Shown one piece after another: positions 38,193-47,929 of a stretch of 64,000 bases of DNA. The notes under the pieces are model-generated. The model was not told the DNA's origin and searched no databases. It saw nothing but the letters and a program-made list of their open reading frames with translations. Position numbers and translations under genes: made by a program. The stretch's first letter is position 1. Every line of letters starts with the position of its first letter. This DNA is from Rhizobium sp. (GTDB lineage Bacteria > Pseudomonadota > Gammaproteobacteria > Burkholderiales > Thiobacillaceae): contig JAIBEL010000007.1 of assembly GCA_019459285.1 (NCBI GenBank), positions 1-64,000 of the forward strand. The letters are read 5' to 3'.

Positions 38193-41100
38193 TCAGGGTT
38201 CAGTCACTTGATTATCAGGTTTGGCCTTCGCTTTGGACAGCCGCTGGACATCGGGGGCCTGCCACGCGCCGGTCACCATGTATTCCTTGCTGATGACTTC
38301 CTCGATCGGATCGCGCAGCAGTTTCTGCGCGGCCAGCGCCCCCACGCCGGCCAGCGGTCCGCCGAGCAGGGCACCGGCCACGGCCACGCCTTCGGACAGC
38401 TTCGGAATCACTTTCACCCGCAACTGCACGGTTTCCTGGTTGAGGTCGGCCAGGCCGGACATGTTGACCTTGGCGGCCGGTCCGCGCATCTTGAAGTCGT
38501 CGCTGTAGACCACGCCGCGCGCAATGCGCAGCGTGGCGCCGATATCGTCGAAGGCATAGCCTTCATTGAAGATATCACGGAAATCGAAGTTCAGCCGGCG
38601 CGGCAGCGATTGCAGGCTCAGCACGCCGAGCAGTTTCCCGGCGCCGGGATCGATCTTGAGGAACTGCCCGCCCTTGGCCTTGAAGTCGAGCTGGCCGGCC
38701 AGCGTGGCCAACGCGAAATCCACCGGCGAGCCTTCCCAGGTGGTGCTGCCCTGGATCTCCGCGGTCCCGCGTTTGAGCGTATCGGGATAGCCGAAACGCG
38801 CGAGCATCTTGCCCGCATCGAACACATTCAGGCTCAGGTCGGCCCGGGTTTCGCCCGGACCGCTGTCGCGCCACAGGCCGCTCATGCGGAACACGCTGTC
38901 GGGGTGCGTCAGTTGCAGGTTGTCGATCACCAGCCCTTGCGGCGTACCGTGCGCCATGGCTTCCAGCCGCCCCAGCGCATGGTCCTGCAAACGGAAATCC
39001 TCCACCGTCAGGTCCAGCACCGGGAAGTCCGACGCCTTCATGTTGTTGCCTGTTTCCGGCCCGCCAGCCGGCAGCCGGGCCGGAATGCTCAACTGCCTGA
39101 ACTGCGCCGAGACCCGCGCGGGTTGATTGCCCGCCGGACGATAGGCCAGTACGCCGCTCAGGCCGGTGCCGCTCACCTGGGCGCGCAACAACCCGCTACG
39201 GTTGCGCCCCTGCAGGCGAACCTCCTGGTAGCGCCGCCCCATCAGGTCGAGCGCGTCGAAACTCAGATCGATCGCCGACAACGACAAGGGTTCGCTGCTT
39301 TCGCCGCCGGGCAGCAGATCCATCCAGCCCGAAATATCCAGGCCGCGTCCGCTGCCCGCCAGGCGCAGCCCCGGCTCGCCGGGCATCACGGCACGTCCGC
39401 CGAAGCGGATCTCGCCCCGGTCGAATTGTCCTTCGGCGGTGCTGCGCCAGACCGCTCCCACGATCCTGCCAAGCTGCACCTCGCGCAATTGGCCGTTGGC
39501 TTGCGGCTGGCTGGTCACCACCAGCGGCAGCGGTTGCGCAGCCGCTTTTTCCAGCGGCGCCGGCAGGCTGCTGCCCAGCCCCGTCAGGTCGGATTCGATA
39601 CGAACGCGCTCGCCCGTCGGCTCCAGGTCGATCTGCCCGCGCCAGGCTGTCTGTCCCGACACCTGGTCCTTCCAGGCCGAGCCCAGCCATGATGTCAGGC
39701 CCGCAGCAGTGGCACGCCCCTGCGCCAGGATCTGGACCTGGCCGGATCGGGTTTGCGTGTCGATGCGCAGCGGGCCGCCGAGAAACTGGGCGATGATGTT
39801 CTTGGCGGCCAGGCTGTCCCCGGTGAAATCGATATCGCCGCGCGTCTGGTCGAGCCGCGGCAGGCCCGGCGGCAACAGCGTATCGCCCAGAAACGACAAG
39901 CGACCGACCAGCGTCGTATCGTGGCTGCGGCGTAGCGGCACCTGCAGGCTCAGGGCGAGTTTCATCGGCCCGCTGCCGTCCAGTGCGGCCGTGAAACCGT
40001 GCAACCGCCCGCCAACCGGACTGGTATTGGCAAAGCGGATGAAATCCTGGATCGGGCCGTTGGCTTGGCCATCGATATGCAATTGCTCGTCGTGATGCAA
40101 CAGGTCCGGGATCACGGCCTTCACCGGCGCCAGGGCCACGCCGTATATCCGCGCCTGGCTCGAGGTGACCTCCATCATCCGGCCCTGGAACAGCAATCGC
40201 CCCTGGATGCCTTCGATACGCGGCCAGCCCGGCACGTAGTCGATCACCGCATCCTTCACCTGTGCGTCGACCCGGAACACGCCATCGCCCGAGTCGAAGG
40301 GGAAATGTGTCAGATCGCCTTTCAGGTCCAGCTGCACGTCATCCGAACGCCCGGCCACGACGCTGCGCTTCACCCATTCGACCGTATGGTCGCCGATGTG
40401 TTTCGGCAGGTATCGATACACCGCCGTACCGTCTGCGCGACTCATATGCACCGTCAGGTCGACGAGGCCGCGCTGCCCGGGGATCAGTTCGTAGTAGCCC
40501 TTCGCCGTCCCGGCCATGTCCGGATTGGCGAAGGCCATGTCGTCCAATGTGAGGCGGCGGCCGTGTGGCGTCTTCTGCCACTTGCCGCGCGCATGCACGC
40601 TGTCGATCGCGAACGAGGGTTCGCGGAAGAGGTCGGGCAGTCCCAGCGTCATCTGCTGCGAATCGATCTCGAACACGCCTGCGCGCGCATCGCCCTCGAT
40701 GCGCCCGCTCAGATTGGACAGGCCCGGCTGGTTGTCGACCGCGGCCACGCCCAGGCCGCTGAAACGGGCGGCAATACTGAAATTGTCCAGCCCCGGCTGC
40801 GCGCCCTTCCAGCCGAACCGCAACAGGTCGAAGCGGCCTTGCGGCTGCAGGGCTTGCAGGCGCGCGCGCAGGGCCGCATCCATCGGCAGACTTGGCAGCA
40901 GCGATTGCCAGCCGCCCAGGCTGAACGCCTGGGCCGTGATTTCGTGCGACGTGCCGCCCCACGACAGGCCCGCATTGAACGGCGCACTGAGGACGGCACC
41001 CGGGCGCGCCACGCGCAGTTTGTCGAAGGCCACGCGATATCCGTCGGGACCGTGCTGCCACTGGGCCTGGCCGCGCACCTGTGCCAGCCGCACCGGCAGC

Positions 41101-41981
41101 AGATCGTCGCCCAGCTTCGCCTCGATATCATGCAGTTCGAGTCCGGCCGTCACGCCGGCAAGCCTGCCGCGTGCCACTTCGAACTGCATGTTCAGTGCGC
41201 CCCGGCCCTGTTGCGGTTGATACGGCAGCGCCAGCCAGGCGGCAAGGCGCGGAAACGACACGCCCGCCACGTTCGCATCGACGGTGCCGTTCCAGCTCTT
41301 GAGATCGTCTACCTGGCGCGCGCGCAGTTTCGCCACGATCTGTACCGGCCGCGCCAGACTGGCCGGGGGAATGGCGCGCAATTGCAGGCGATGCGCCCAG
41401 CGCACATTGGTCAGCGTGAAGTCGACCGCCGTCAGGGTGAGCGGCGGCGCTCCGCGCACTTCGTCGATCCAGGTGAGCGTGGCGCCGCCTGCATGCACCT
41501 GACCTTGCCGCAGCAGCCAGCTGGAAAAGCCGCTGTCCGGCGCGGCCGGGTTGATCGGGATGCCGCCGACGTAGAAATGGCCGTCGCGTGCGCGCCGCAC
41601 CCCGAGTACCAGGCCTTGCAGTTCGATGCGCGTGAAACGCGGCTCCAGGAACAGCAGCGAACGCCAGGCAAACGCGGCTTCGAGTTCGGGCAGGTAGAGC
41701 GCCGGATGGCCCTGCCGGTCGTACAGGCGCACGCCGCGCAGACGGAATTCCGGGCGTGCCTGCTGCCATACGCCCGACACTTCCTCGAGCGTCACCCGCT
41801 GCCCCAGCGCACGCGACATGAGATCGGCGACCGTATCGCGGTGCGCTGCAATGTTCGGCAACACCCAGAAGAACATCAAGGCCACCGCCGTCGCAAAACC
41901 CACGGCGGCCAGCGCCGTCAGCGCTGCCAGCCAGCGCGAAGCGCGGCGCAGGAACAGGGACAAGGCGGGGGAAACGGTCAT
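38193..41981 (-). CDS. YhdP/AsmA-like giant envelope protein (TIGR02099 type)
   Basis: A 1262-residue protein with one N-terminal membrane helix (ALTALAAVGFATAVALMFFWV) and a very long periplasmic body rich in beta strands, ending in the AsmA-like C-terminal region (LSLQSLPRRLNFDFRDIFNEGYAFDDI). YhdP-type proteins are thought to form hydrophobic bridges carrying phospholipids to the outer membrane. Length matches the family. It is followed at once by the nitrilase-family gene and tldD, forming one transcription unit. Confidence 0.9.
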   Translation of the reverse strand: MTVSPALSLFLRRASRWLAALTALAAVGFATAVALMFFWVLPNIAAHRDTVADLMSRALGQRVTLEEVSGVWQQARPEFRLRGVRLYDRQGHPALYLPELEAAFAWRSLLFLEPRFTRIELQGLVLGVRRARDGHFYVGGIPINPAAPDSGFSSWLLRQGQVHAGGATLTWIDEVRGAPPLTLTAVDFTLTNVRWAHRLQLRAIPPASLARPVQIVAKLRARQVDDLKSWNGTVDANVAGVSFPRLAAWLALPYQPQQGRGALNMQFEVARGRLAGVTAGLELHDIEAKLGDDLLPVRLAQVRGQAQWQHGPDGYRVAFDKLRVARPGAVLSAPFNAGLSWGGTSHEITAQAFSLGGWQSLLPSLPMDAALRARLQALQPQGRFDLLRFGWKGAQPGLDNFSIAARFSGLGVAAVDNQPGLSNLSGRIEGDARAGVFEIDSQQMTLGLPDLFREPSFAIDSVHARGKWQKTPHGRRLTLDDMAFANPDMAGTAKGYYELIPGQRGLVDLTVHMSRADGTAVYRYLPKHIGDHTVEWVKRSVVAGRSDDVQLDLKGDLTHFPFDSGDGVFRVDAQVKDAVIDYVPGWPRIEGIQGRLLFQGRMMEVTSSQARIYGVALAPVKAVIPDLLHHDEQLHIDGQANGPIQDFIRFANTSPVGGRLHGFTAALDGSGPMKLALSLQVPLRRSHDTTLVGRLSFLGDTLLPPGLPRLDQTRGDIDFTGDSLAAKNIIAQFLGGPLRIDTQTRSGQVQILAQGRATAAGLTSWLGSAWKDQVSGQTAWRGQIDLEPTGERVRIESDLTGLGSSLPAPLEKAAAQPLPLVVTSQPQANGQLREVQLGRIVGAVWRSTAEGQFDRGEIRFGGRAVMPGEPGLRLAGSGRGLDISGWMDLLPGGESSEPLSLSAIDLSFDALDLMGRRYQEVRLQGRNRSGLLRAQVSGTGLSGVLAYRPAGNQPARVSAQFRQLSIPARLPAGGPETGNNMKASDFPVLDLTVEDFRLQDHALGRLEAMAHGTPQGLVIDNLQLTHPDSVFRMSGLWRDSGPGETRADLSLNVFDAGKMLARFGYPDTLKRGTAEIQGSTTWEGSPVDFALATLAGQLDFKAKGGQFLKIDPGAGKLLGVLSLQSLPRRLNFDFRDIFNEGYAFDDIGATLRIARGVVYSDDFKMRGPAAKVNMSGLADLNQETVQLRVKVIPKLSEGVAVAGALLGGPLAGVGALAAQKLLRDPIEEVISKEYMVTGAWQAPDVQRLSKAKAKPDNQVTEP

Positions 41982-42060
41982 AAAAATACAGTTCTCGGAC
42001 CCGCTGATTCTATGCGCTTAGCTCTGCTTTGCGGCGGCAACATCCCGGTAAATTCCGGGT

Positions 42061-42459
42061 TCATTCGCCCGTGAAGCGATGAATCTGCCGCCGGTCGCGC
42101 TTGGTGGGCCGCCCCTTGATGGCGGCAGCCGGATTAGTCGCCAGCTTGCGGTCGCTGGCTTGCTGCTGACGGCGCGCCAGGCTGGCAGGGTCCTCCTGGT
42201 ACAGCGCCTGCGCCACCGGCGCCGGCCCGCGCTGCATGGCCAGCGCCCGGACCGTCAGCGTCCAGTCGATCTCGCCGAGATGGATATCCAGCCGGTCGCC
42301 GGGTTTGACGTCGCGCGCGGGCTTGACCCGCTCGCCGTTCAATTTCACCCGCCCGTTGTCGATCGCCTGGGTAGCCAGGCTGCGGGTCTTGAAGAAACGC
42401 GCGGCCCACAGCCATTTGTCGAGCCGCATCCTGTCGAGCGGCACCTTCTCAGTCGGCAT
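42061..42459 (-). CDS. hslR: S4-domain heat-shock protein 15 (Hsp15)
   Basis: A 132-residue RNA-binding protein. The S4 domain begins RMRLDKWLWAARFFKTRSLATQAIDNGRVKLNGERVKPARDVKPGD. A basic tail follows (KGRPTKRDRRQIHRFTGE). In E. coli, Hsp15 binds stalled 50S subunits carrying nascent chains. It overlaps the end of the LysR gene on the same strand by 11 bases. Confidence 0.9.
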   Translation of the reverse strand: MPTEKVPLDRMRLDKWLWAARFFKTRSLATQAIDNGRVKLNGERVKPARDVKPGDRLDIHLGEIDWTLTVRALAMQRGPAPVAQALYQEDPASLARRQQQASDRKLATNPAAAIKGRPTKRDRRQIHRFTGE

Positions 42460-43354
42460 CGATCACTCCCGCAAACACCCCGGGCTTCGCCAGCGCTCGC
42501 ATGAACCAGTCGAGCGCCCGCCCGGCCTCGCCGCTGCGCCAGGCCAGGTGCAGGGTCTCGCGCGGATTGCCGCCCTCCCACTCGCAACGCACCAGGCGGC
42601 CGGTCGCCACCTCGCGTTCGGCGAGCCAGCGCGGCAGCGAGCCCACGCCCAGCCCGGCCTGCTGGGCAGCCAGCTTGCCCGGCAGATCGGCCACGGTCAG
42701 ACGCGACTGCTGCGCCAGCCAGCCCGCGCTGCGCAGCGGCAGATTGCGCGCAGTGTCGGCGATCACCACCGCGCGATGCGCCGCGATGTCAGTTTGTGTC
42801 AACGGTTTTCCGAGGCCCGCAAGCGGATGCTGCGGCGCCACGCAGAACACGAATTCGATGCTGCCCAACGAGCGGCTGCGAATGCCGCTGCCGGCAGGCG
42901 CATCGCCGCCCGCGATCGCCAGGTCGGCACAGCCGGATGCAAGCGCATCCCAGCTGCCGGCCAGCACTTCGTGACGCAGCCTGATCTCGGTCGACCGGCC
43001 CTGGCGATAAAATGCATCCAGTACCGGCAGCAGTGGGGCGACGGGGAGGATGCCTTCCACCGCCAGGGTGAACTGCGGCTCCCAGCCGCCCGCCACCTGC
43101 CGCGTCTTGTTCTCCAGTGCATGGGCCGCACCCAGCAGCGCCCGGCCTTCCTCCAGCAAGAGGCGTCCCGCCGGCGTGAAGCGCGCGCGATGACCGGAAC
43201 GGTCGAACAGCAGCGCATCGAGCTCGGCCTCGATCTGCTGCACGGCGTAGGTCAGGGAAGACGGCGCCCGTCCCAGTTCCTCGGCCGCGCGTGCGAATGA
43301 ACCTTTGCGATCGATGGCGTCGAGGATGGACAGCGCCTCCAGGGTCAGCGGCAT
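42449..43354 (-). CDS. LysR-family transcriptional regulator
   Basis: A 301-residue regulator. The N-terminal winged helix covers about 1-60 (LEALSILDAIDRKGSFARAAEELGRAPSSLTYAVQQIEAEL), then the linker helix and a periplasmic-binding-like effector domain from about 90. It is divergent from the pirin gene across a 111-base region with two perfect palindromes, so it probably controls itself and pirin. Effector unknown. Confidence 0.92.
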   Translation of the reverse strand: MPLTLEALSILDAIDRKGSFARAAEELGRAPSSLTYAVQQIEAELDALLFDRSGHRARFTPAGRLLLEEGRALLGAAHALENKTRQVAGGWEPQFTLAVEGILPVAPLLPVLDAFYRQGRSTEIRLRHEVLAGSWDALASGCADLAIAGGDAPAGSGIRSRSLGSIEFVFCVAPQHPLAGLGKPLTQTDIAAHRAVVIADTARNLPLRSAGWLAQQSRLTVADLPGKLAAQQAGLGVGSLPRWLAEREVATGRLVRCEWEGGNPRETLHLAWRSGEAGRALDWFMRALAKPGVFAGVIDAD

Positions 43355-43361
43355 GTTCGAA

Positions 43362-43421
43362 CAATTCGAATGAGTTGATCGAATTGTGCCGGTTTTACTC
43401 GCGTAAAACCACGCCTATAGT
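43362..43421. promoter_or_regulatory. Divergent lysR/pirin control region with two palindromes
   Basis: CAATTCGA (43362-43369) and TCGAATTG (43379-43386) form a perfect inverted repeat with a 9-base spacer, eight bases from the lysR start. GGTTTTAC-TCGC-GTAAAACC (43391-43410) is a second perfect one. TATAGT (43416-43421) is a -10 match for pirin, and its -35 position falls within the second palindrome. Binding of the LysR protein is inferred. Confidence 0.5.
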
Positions 43422-43465
43422 CACCCCATGTCTGAACATCAACCCAACCGACAGGAGCGCGCATC

Positions 43466-44164
43466 ATGCTGACCGTACGCAAATCATCCGAACGCGGCCA
43501 CGCCAATCATGGCTGGCTCGACAGCTTTCACACCTTCTCGTTTTCGAACTATCGCGATCCCAATTGGATGGGATTCGGCCCGCTGCGCGTGATCAACGAC
43601 GACCGCATTGCGCCCGGCGCGGGTTTCCCGACGCACAGCCACCAGGACATGGAAATCGTCACCTGGGTCTTGGCGGGCGCACTCGAACACAAGGACTCGC
43701 TCGGCAACGGCGGCGTGATCCGCCCCGGCGAATTACAGCGCATGCGTGCCGGGCACGGCATCGCCCACAGCGAATACAACGCCTCGGCCAGCGAACCGGT
43801 GCATCTGTTGCAAATCTGGATCGAGCCGGACGCCTACGGCCTGGAGCCGGGCTACGAACAGATCGCCTTTGCCCCCGAAAGCCTGCAGGGCCAGCTCCGC
43901 CTGATCGCCTCGAACGATGGCCGCGACGGCTCGGTGACGATCCATCAGGACGCCGCCCTTCATGCAGGCCGGCTGGCGACGGGCGATCGCGTCACCCTGA
44001 ATGTGGCGGCGGGGCGGCAAGCCTGGTTGCATATCGCAACCGGTCGGGTCAAGGTGCAGGGTTATCCGCTGGAAGCCGGGGATGCGGTGGCGATCCGCTT
44101 CGAATCCGCGGTCGACATCGAGGCGCTGGAACCCAGCGAACTGATCAGCTTCGATCTTCCCTGA
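43466..44164 (+). CDS. Pirin-family bicupin (YhhW type)
   Basis: A 232-residue bicupin. It opens with RGHANHGWLDSFHTFSFSNYRDP, the pirin signature. Metal-ligand histidines and glutamate are seen in FPTHSHQDMEIVTWV and AGHGIAHSEYN. Bacterial members can act as quercetin dioxygenases; others are regulators. An AGGAGCG ribosome site supports the start. It is probably controlled by the divergent LysR gene. Confidence 0.9.
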   Translation: MLTVRKSSERGHANHGWLDSFHTFSFSNYRDPNWMGFGPLRVINDDRIAPGAGFPTHSHQDMEIVTWVLAGALEHKDSLGNGGVIRPGELQRMRAGHGIAHSEYNASASEPVHLLQIWIEPDAYGLEPGYEQIAFAPESLQGQLRLIASNDGRDGSVTIHQDAALHAGRLATGDRVTLNVAAGRQAWLHIATGRVKVQGYPLEAGDAVAIRFESAVDIEALEPSELISFDLP

Positions 44165-44233
44165 CCCCCTCGGGGCTTCGGCCACCTGGCCAGCCCCGAT
44201 ACAATCACTCACTTTTTGATGCAAGGACATGTC

Positions 44234-44815
44234 ATGCCCAAGATTCTCGCTTTTTCCGGCAGCATCCGCCGCGAGTCCTGGAACCGCAAACTCATCCGGG
44301 TTGCGGTGGACGCGACCCGTGCCGCAGGCGGCGACGTCACCCTGATCGACCTGGCCGATTATCCGCTGCCGCTCTATAACGGCGACCTCGAGGAACGCGA
44401 CGGCCTGCCAGACAATGCACAGCGCTTGAAGGCCTTGTTCAAGGAACACGATGCCCTGCTGATCGCGAGCCCGGAATACAACAGTTCGATGCCACCGCTG
44501 CTGAAAAACACGCTCGACTGGGTGTCGCGCGAATGGCAGGGCGAATCGGGCCTGGTGCCCTACCAGAACAAGGTCGCCGCCATCCTGGCCGCCACGCCCG
44601 GCACCTTTGGCGGCATGCGCATGCTGCCGCACCTGCGCCAGGTCCTCAATACGCTGGGCGTGCTGGTGCTGCCCGGCCAGTTCTCGCTGGCCCACGCCGA
44701 CACCGCATTCGACCCCGAGAACGGGGCGCTGAAATCGCCTGCCCGGCTGCACGCACTGGTGGTGGAACTGGTGAAGATCACGACGGCGCTCGCGCGCACG
44801 GCAGACCGCCCATAA
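44234..44815 (+). CDS. NADPH-dependent FMN reductase-like flavoprotein
   Basis: A 193-residue flavodoxin-fold enzyme. FMN-binding elements are AFSGSIRRESWNRKLIRVA (about 5-23) and LLIASPEYNSSMPPLLKNTLDW. It reduces FMN or quinones with NAD(P)H. ATG at 44234 has AAGGA seven bases upstream and is preferred over starts at 44216 or 44219. Its stop codon lies within the A-run of the opposite-strand terminator. Confidence 0.9.
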   Translation: MPKILAFSGSIRRESWNRKLIRVAVDATRAAGGDVTLIDLADYPLPLYNGDLEERDGLPDNAQRLKALFKEHDALLIASPEYNSSMPPLLKNTLDWVSREWQGESGLVPYQNKVAAILAATPGTFGGMRMLPHLRQVLNTLGVLVLPGQFSLAHADTAFDPENGALKSPARLHALVVELVKITTALARTADRP

Positions 44816-44836
44816 AAAAGCGCCCCGAAGGGCGCT
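44814..44836 (-). terminator. Intrinsic terminator with TTCG tetraloop
   Basis: Minus strand AGCGCCC-TTCG-GGGCGCT followed by six T. It is oriented to end the transcript of the small exported-protein gene at 44869-45087. It abuts the 3' end of the plus-strand FMN reductase gene. Confidence 0.9.
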
Positions 44837-44868
44837 GGCTTCTGCAGAGCAAGGCGTATGGCCCGCCG

Positions 44869-45087
44869 TCAGACTCCGGTGACCGGTCCGGCAGGATGAC
44901 CGAGGGCGGGCACGGCGCCGGAACCCCCTGCCTGGAGTGCGTGGGACGGCGCGGCATGGCTGAATCCGGCATAGCATGAGAGGGCGGCCACCACAGCCAG
45001 GCACAGGACGAATCCCGGTGCACTGCCGGTTCGGTAGCAACGGCGATTGTCGGTGGAGCGGACGGGGAACGGGCATTGATGCGACAT
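44869..45087 (-). CDS. Small predicted exported protein
   Basis: A 72-residue frame with an excellent ribosome site (AGGAGG, four bases before the ATG) and its own terminator 33 bases after the stop, so it is probably real. A basic N-terminal segment of about 25 residues precedes a hydrophobic helix (FVLCLAVVAALSCYAGFSHAA) with an AxA-like cleavage site. The rest is a Gly/Ala/Pro-rich tail of about 25 residues. I do not recognise it. Confidence 0.55.
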   Translation of the reverse strand: MSHQCPFPVRSTDNRRCYRTGSAPGFVLCLAVVAALSCYAGFSHAAPSHALQAGGSGAVPALGHPAGPVTGV

Positions 45088-45409
45088 AGGGCCTCCTGGT
45101 TCAACACTGCACCTGAATCGGGGCAACGACGCAGCCATCAACCTGAAATCTGGCAACCCCGCTATCTTGACCCGGATGCAACCCGACCAAGACCGGAAGC
45201 TTTGCGTCCCCGCCTCACGACGGGTTTGCCCTTGTACGACTTATCTACAGTAACGACGAAATATCGGCAGACTTTAGGCTGGGCACCTAAAATAATTTCC
45301 CTATTTATCAACCGGTTGAGAAAAACAGTCGCGCACATCCTGTGCCATGAACTGACGAGGTCCCTTTCGGCGGCCCGGCAACGACGCTGCAAACCGTTTC
45401 CCGACGGCC
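45088..45409. other. Intergenic region, no gene seen
   Basis: 322 bases between two minus-strand genes. Short frames on both strands are unremarkable. It is more AT-rich around 45240-45330 than the flanking genes, consistent with a promoter for the small exported protein, but no clear -35/-10 pair was identified. Confidence 0.4.
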
Positions 45410-45799
45410 TTATTGCGACAGCATCCTGTCCTTGGCCACGAAGTACTTGCGGGCAAAGGCCACGAGCTGGCCGTCGCCGGGATGATCGACGGTTTCGACT
45501 CCCACGACTTTTTTCACGAGGTCATGATCGTGCGCGTGGATGTGCTTGATGAGTTCGAGCTTGGCGTGCCCCGGTCCGACGATCAGGATTTCCGTGGCAC
45601 CGCTCAAGGCCTCCACAACATCGTGGTAGTACTGCTGGTCCTCGGGCTGGCGGCTGCCGCTAACCGAACCGCGCTTGCGCTGCAGATGGCGCGGCGGGTT
45701 GACGGGATGGATCACCGATTTCTCGACATCATCCGGGCTGACGTGCATGACACGCGCCTCGTTGTGATCGAGCCAGACAACTGCATGGTAATGCGACAT
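45410..45799 (-). CDS. Small protein related to the eRF1 domain-3 / translational-machinery family
   Basis: A 129-residue protein opening MSHYHAVVWLDHNEARVMHV. A central ALSGATEILIVGPGHAKLELIKHIHAH strip resembles domain 3 of archaeal/eukaryotic release factor eRF1, as annotated in bacterial 'translational machinery protein' families. A good AAAGGA ribosome site precedes the start. Function unknown; ribosome binding is only suggested by fold. Confidence 0.6.
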   Translation of the reverse strand: MSHYHAVVWLDHNEARVMHVSPDDVEKSVIHPVNPPRHLQRKRGSVSGSRQPEDQQYYHDVVEALSGATEILIVGPGHAKLELIKHIHAHDHDLVKKVVGVETVDHPGDGQLVAFARKYFVAKDRMLSQ

Positions 45800-45874
45800 G
45801 ACATTCCTTTCGGGTTAATCGAATGAACAAATCCTTAATTGAAAAATAGGCCAAGGCTGCGCGACTGCAAGCGG

Positions 45875-45901
45875 CCGGCCCTGCCGACGCGGCAAGGCCG
45901 G
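45875..45901 (-). terminator. GC-rich hairpin after acs
   Basis: CCGGCC-C-TGCCG-ACG-CGGCA-A-GGCCGG forms an almost perfect stem with one mismatch, eight bases beyond the acs stop on the minus strand. No T-run follows directly, so it is a candidate 3' stabiliser or weak terminator. Confidence 0.4.
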
Positions 45902-45908
45902 TGCCCGT

Positions 45909-47876
45909 CTACCTGACCGCTTCCTTCAGCTGATCCAGGATCGCCGGATTCTCCAGGGTGGAGACGTCCTGGGTGATTTCCTCGCCCTTGGCGATCGCGC
46001 GCAGCAGGCGGCGCATGATCTTGCCGGAACGGGTCTTGGGCAGGTTGTCGCCGAAGCGGATTTCGTCGGGCTTGGCGATCGGACCGATTTCCTTGCCCAC
46101 CCAGTCGCGCAGCTCGGCGGCGATCTTCTTCGCTTCCTCGCCGACCGGCCGCGTGCCCTTCAGCACCACGTAGGCCACCACTGCCTCGCCCTTGATGTCG
46201 TGCGGACGGCCGACCACGGCGGCCTCGGCGACGCGCAGGTTGGAGACCAGCGCGGATTCGATTTCCATCGTGCCCAGGCGATGCCCGGACACGTTCAGCA
46301 CGTCGTCGATGCGGCCCATGATCCAGAAATAGCCGTTGACGTCACGGTGCGCCGAATCGCCGGCGAGATAGGTCTTGCCGCCGAGTTCCTCCGGGAAATA
46401 GGTTTTGACGAAGCGGTCCGGATCGCCCCACAGGGTGCGCAGTTGCGACGGGAAGGGGCGCTGGATCACCAGATAGCCGCCCTGCCCTTTTCCGACCGGA
46501 TGGCCGTGTTCGTCGGTGATCGCGGCCATGATGCCAGGCAGCGGCAGGGTGCAGGAACCCGGCTTGGTCGGCACCGCACCGGGCAGCGGCGAAATCATGT
46601 TGGCGCCGGTCTCGGTCTGCCACCTGGTGTCGACGATGGGGCAGCGGCCGCGGCCGATGACCTGGTGATACCACATCCAGGCCTCCGGGTTGATCGGCTC
46701 GCCCACCGTCCCCAGGAGGCGCAGCGATGAGAGGTCGTACTGTGCCGGCAGGTCGGAGCCGAGCTTGATCAGGCTGCGGATCGCGGTCGGCGCGGTGTAG
46801 AAGGTGGTGACCTTGTGTTTCGCGACGGTTTCCCAGAAGCGCCCGGGATGCGGATAGGTGGGAATGCCCTCGAAGATGACCTCGGTCATGCCGAGCGCCA
46901 GCGGGCCGTAGGCGACATAGGTGTGGCCGGTGATCCAGCCGACGTCGGCGGTGCACCAGTAGACGTCGGTTTCGGGCTTGGCGTCGAACACCCACTGCAT
47001 CGACAGGATGGCGCCGAGCAGGTAGCCGCCGGTGGAATGCTGCACGCCCTTGGGCTTGCCGGTCGAGCCGGAGGTATAGAGGATGAACAGCGGATGCTCG
47101 GCGGACACCCACACCGGCTCGCAGGTCTCGGCCTGGGTCTGGGTCAGTTCGTGCCACCACAGGTCGCGCGTGCCCCAGTTGACTGCGCCGCCGGAGCGGC
47201 GGTACACCACCACGCGCTCGACGCAGGAGGTGTCACCCATCGCCAGCGCCTCGTCGACCGCACGCTTCAGCGGCACCGCTTTGCCGCCGCGCAGCGATTC
47301 ATCGGCCGTCACGATCAGCTTAGCCTTGGCGTCCTCGATGCGCTCGAACAGGCTCTTGGCGGAAAAGCCGCCGAACACCACCGAATGGATCGCCCCGATG
47401 CGCGCGCACGCCTGCATCGCCACCACCGCTTCGATGCTCATCGGCATGTAGACGATCACACGGTCGCCCTTTTCCACACCGAGCGACTTCAGTCCGTTGG
47501 CGAACTGGCACACACGGGCATGCAGTTCCGTGTAGGTGACCTTCGTCACGCTGCCATCGTCGGCCTCGAAAATCAGCGCGGTCTTGCCGCCTCGGGTCGC
47601 CAGATGGCGATCGAGGCAGTTGTAGGACACGTTCAGTTCACCGTCGTCGAACCATTTGTAGAACGGTGCCTTCGACTCGTCGAGCACGTGGGTGAACGGC
47701 GTTTTCCAGGCAATGTGCTGGCGCGCCAGATCGGCCCAGAACCCCTCGTAGTCGTTTTCTGCCTGGCGACACAACGCCTCGTAGGCGGCCATGCCGGATA
47801 CATTCGCCTGCTTGACGAACGCATCCGCTGGCGGGAAAACACGGGTTTCGGTCAAAATCGACTCGATGGCTGCCAT
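45909..47876 (-). CDS. acs: Acetyl-CoA synthetase
   Basis: A 655-residue AMP-forming acetate:CoA ligase. The adenylation motif [11 protein letters not shown] is at about 266-276, DTRWQTETG and [36 protein letters not shown] are intact, and the C-terminal [14 protein letters not shown] carries the lysine that is acetylated for control in other bacteria. ATG at 47876 gives the normal start; the longer frame would run into the divergent glnE promoter. Confidence 0.96.
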   Translation of the reverse strand: MAAIESILTETRVFPPADAFVKQANVSGMAAYEALCRQAENDYEGFWADLARQHIAWKTPFTHVLDESKAPFYKWFDDGELNVSYNCLDRHLATRGGKTALIFEADDGSVTKVTYTELHARVCQFANGLKSLGVEKGDRVIVYMPMSIEAVVAMQACARIGAIHSVVFGGFSAKSLFERIEDAKAKLIVTADESLRGGKAVPLKRAVDEALAMGDTSCVERVVVYRRSGGAVNWGTRDLWWHELTQTQAETCEPVWVSAEHPLFILYTSGSTGKPKGVQHSTGGYLLGAILSMQWVFDAKPETDVYWCTADVGWITGHTYVAYGPLALGMTEVIFEGIPTYPHPGRFWETVAKHKVTTFYTAPTAIRSLIKLGSDLPAQYDLSSLRLLGTVGEPINPEAWMWYHQVIGRGRCPIVDTRWQTETGANMISPLPGAVPTKPGSCTLPLPGIMAAITDEHGHPVGKGQGGYLVIQRPFPSQLRTLWGDPDRFVKTYFPEELGGKTYLAGDSAHRDVNGYFWIMGRIDDVLNVSGHRLGTMEIESALVSNLRVAEAAVVGRPHDIKGEAVVAYVVLKGTRPVGEEAKKIAAELRDWVGKEIGPIAKPDEIRFGDNLPKTRSGKIMRRLLRAIAKGEEITQDVSTLENPAILDQLKEAVR

Positions 47877-47929
47877 ACAGTCTCTCCACTGATAAAGTGT
47901 TGCGATAAGCCCAGATTCTAATCCAAGCC

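Noticed and set aside
37188-42074. Very long plus-strand frames (834 and 691 codons)
   Set aside because: Both mirror the nitrilase-family and YhdP-like genes on the opposite strand; GC-rich third positions keep the antisense frame open.
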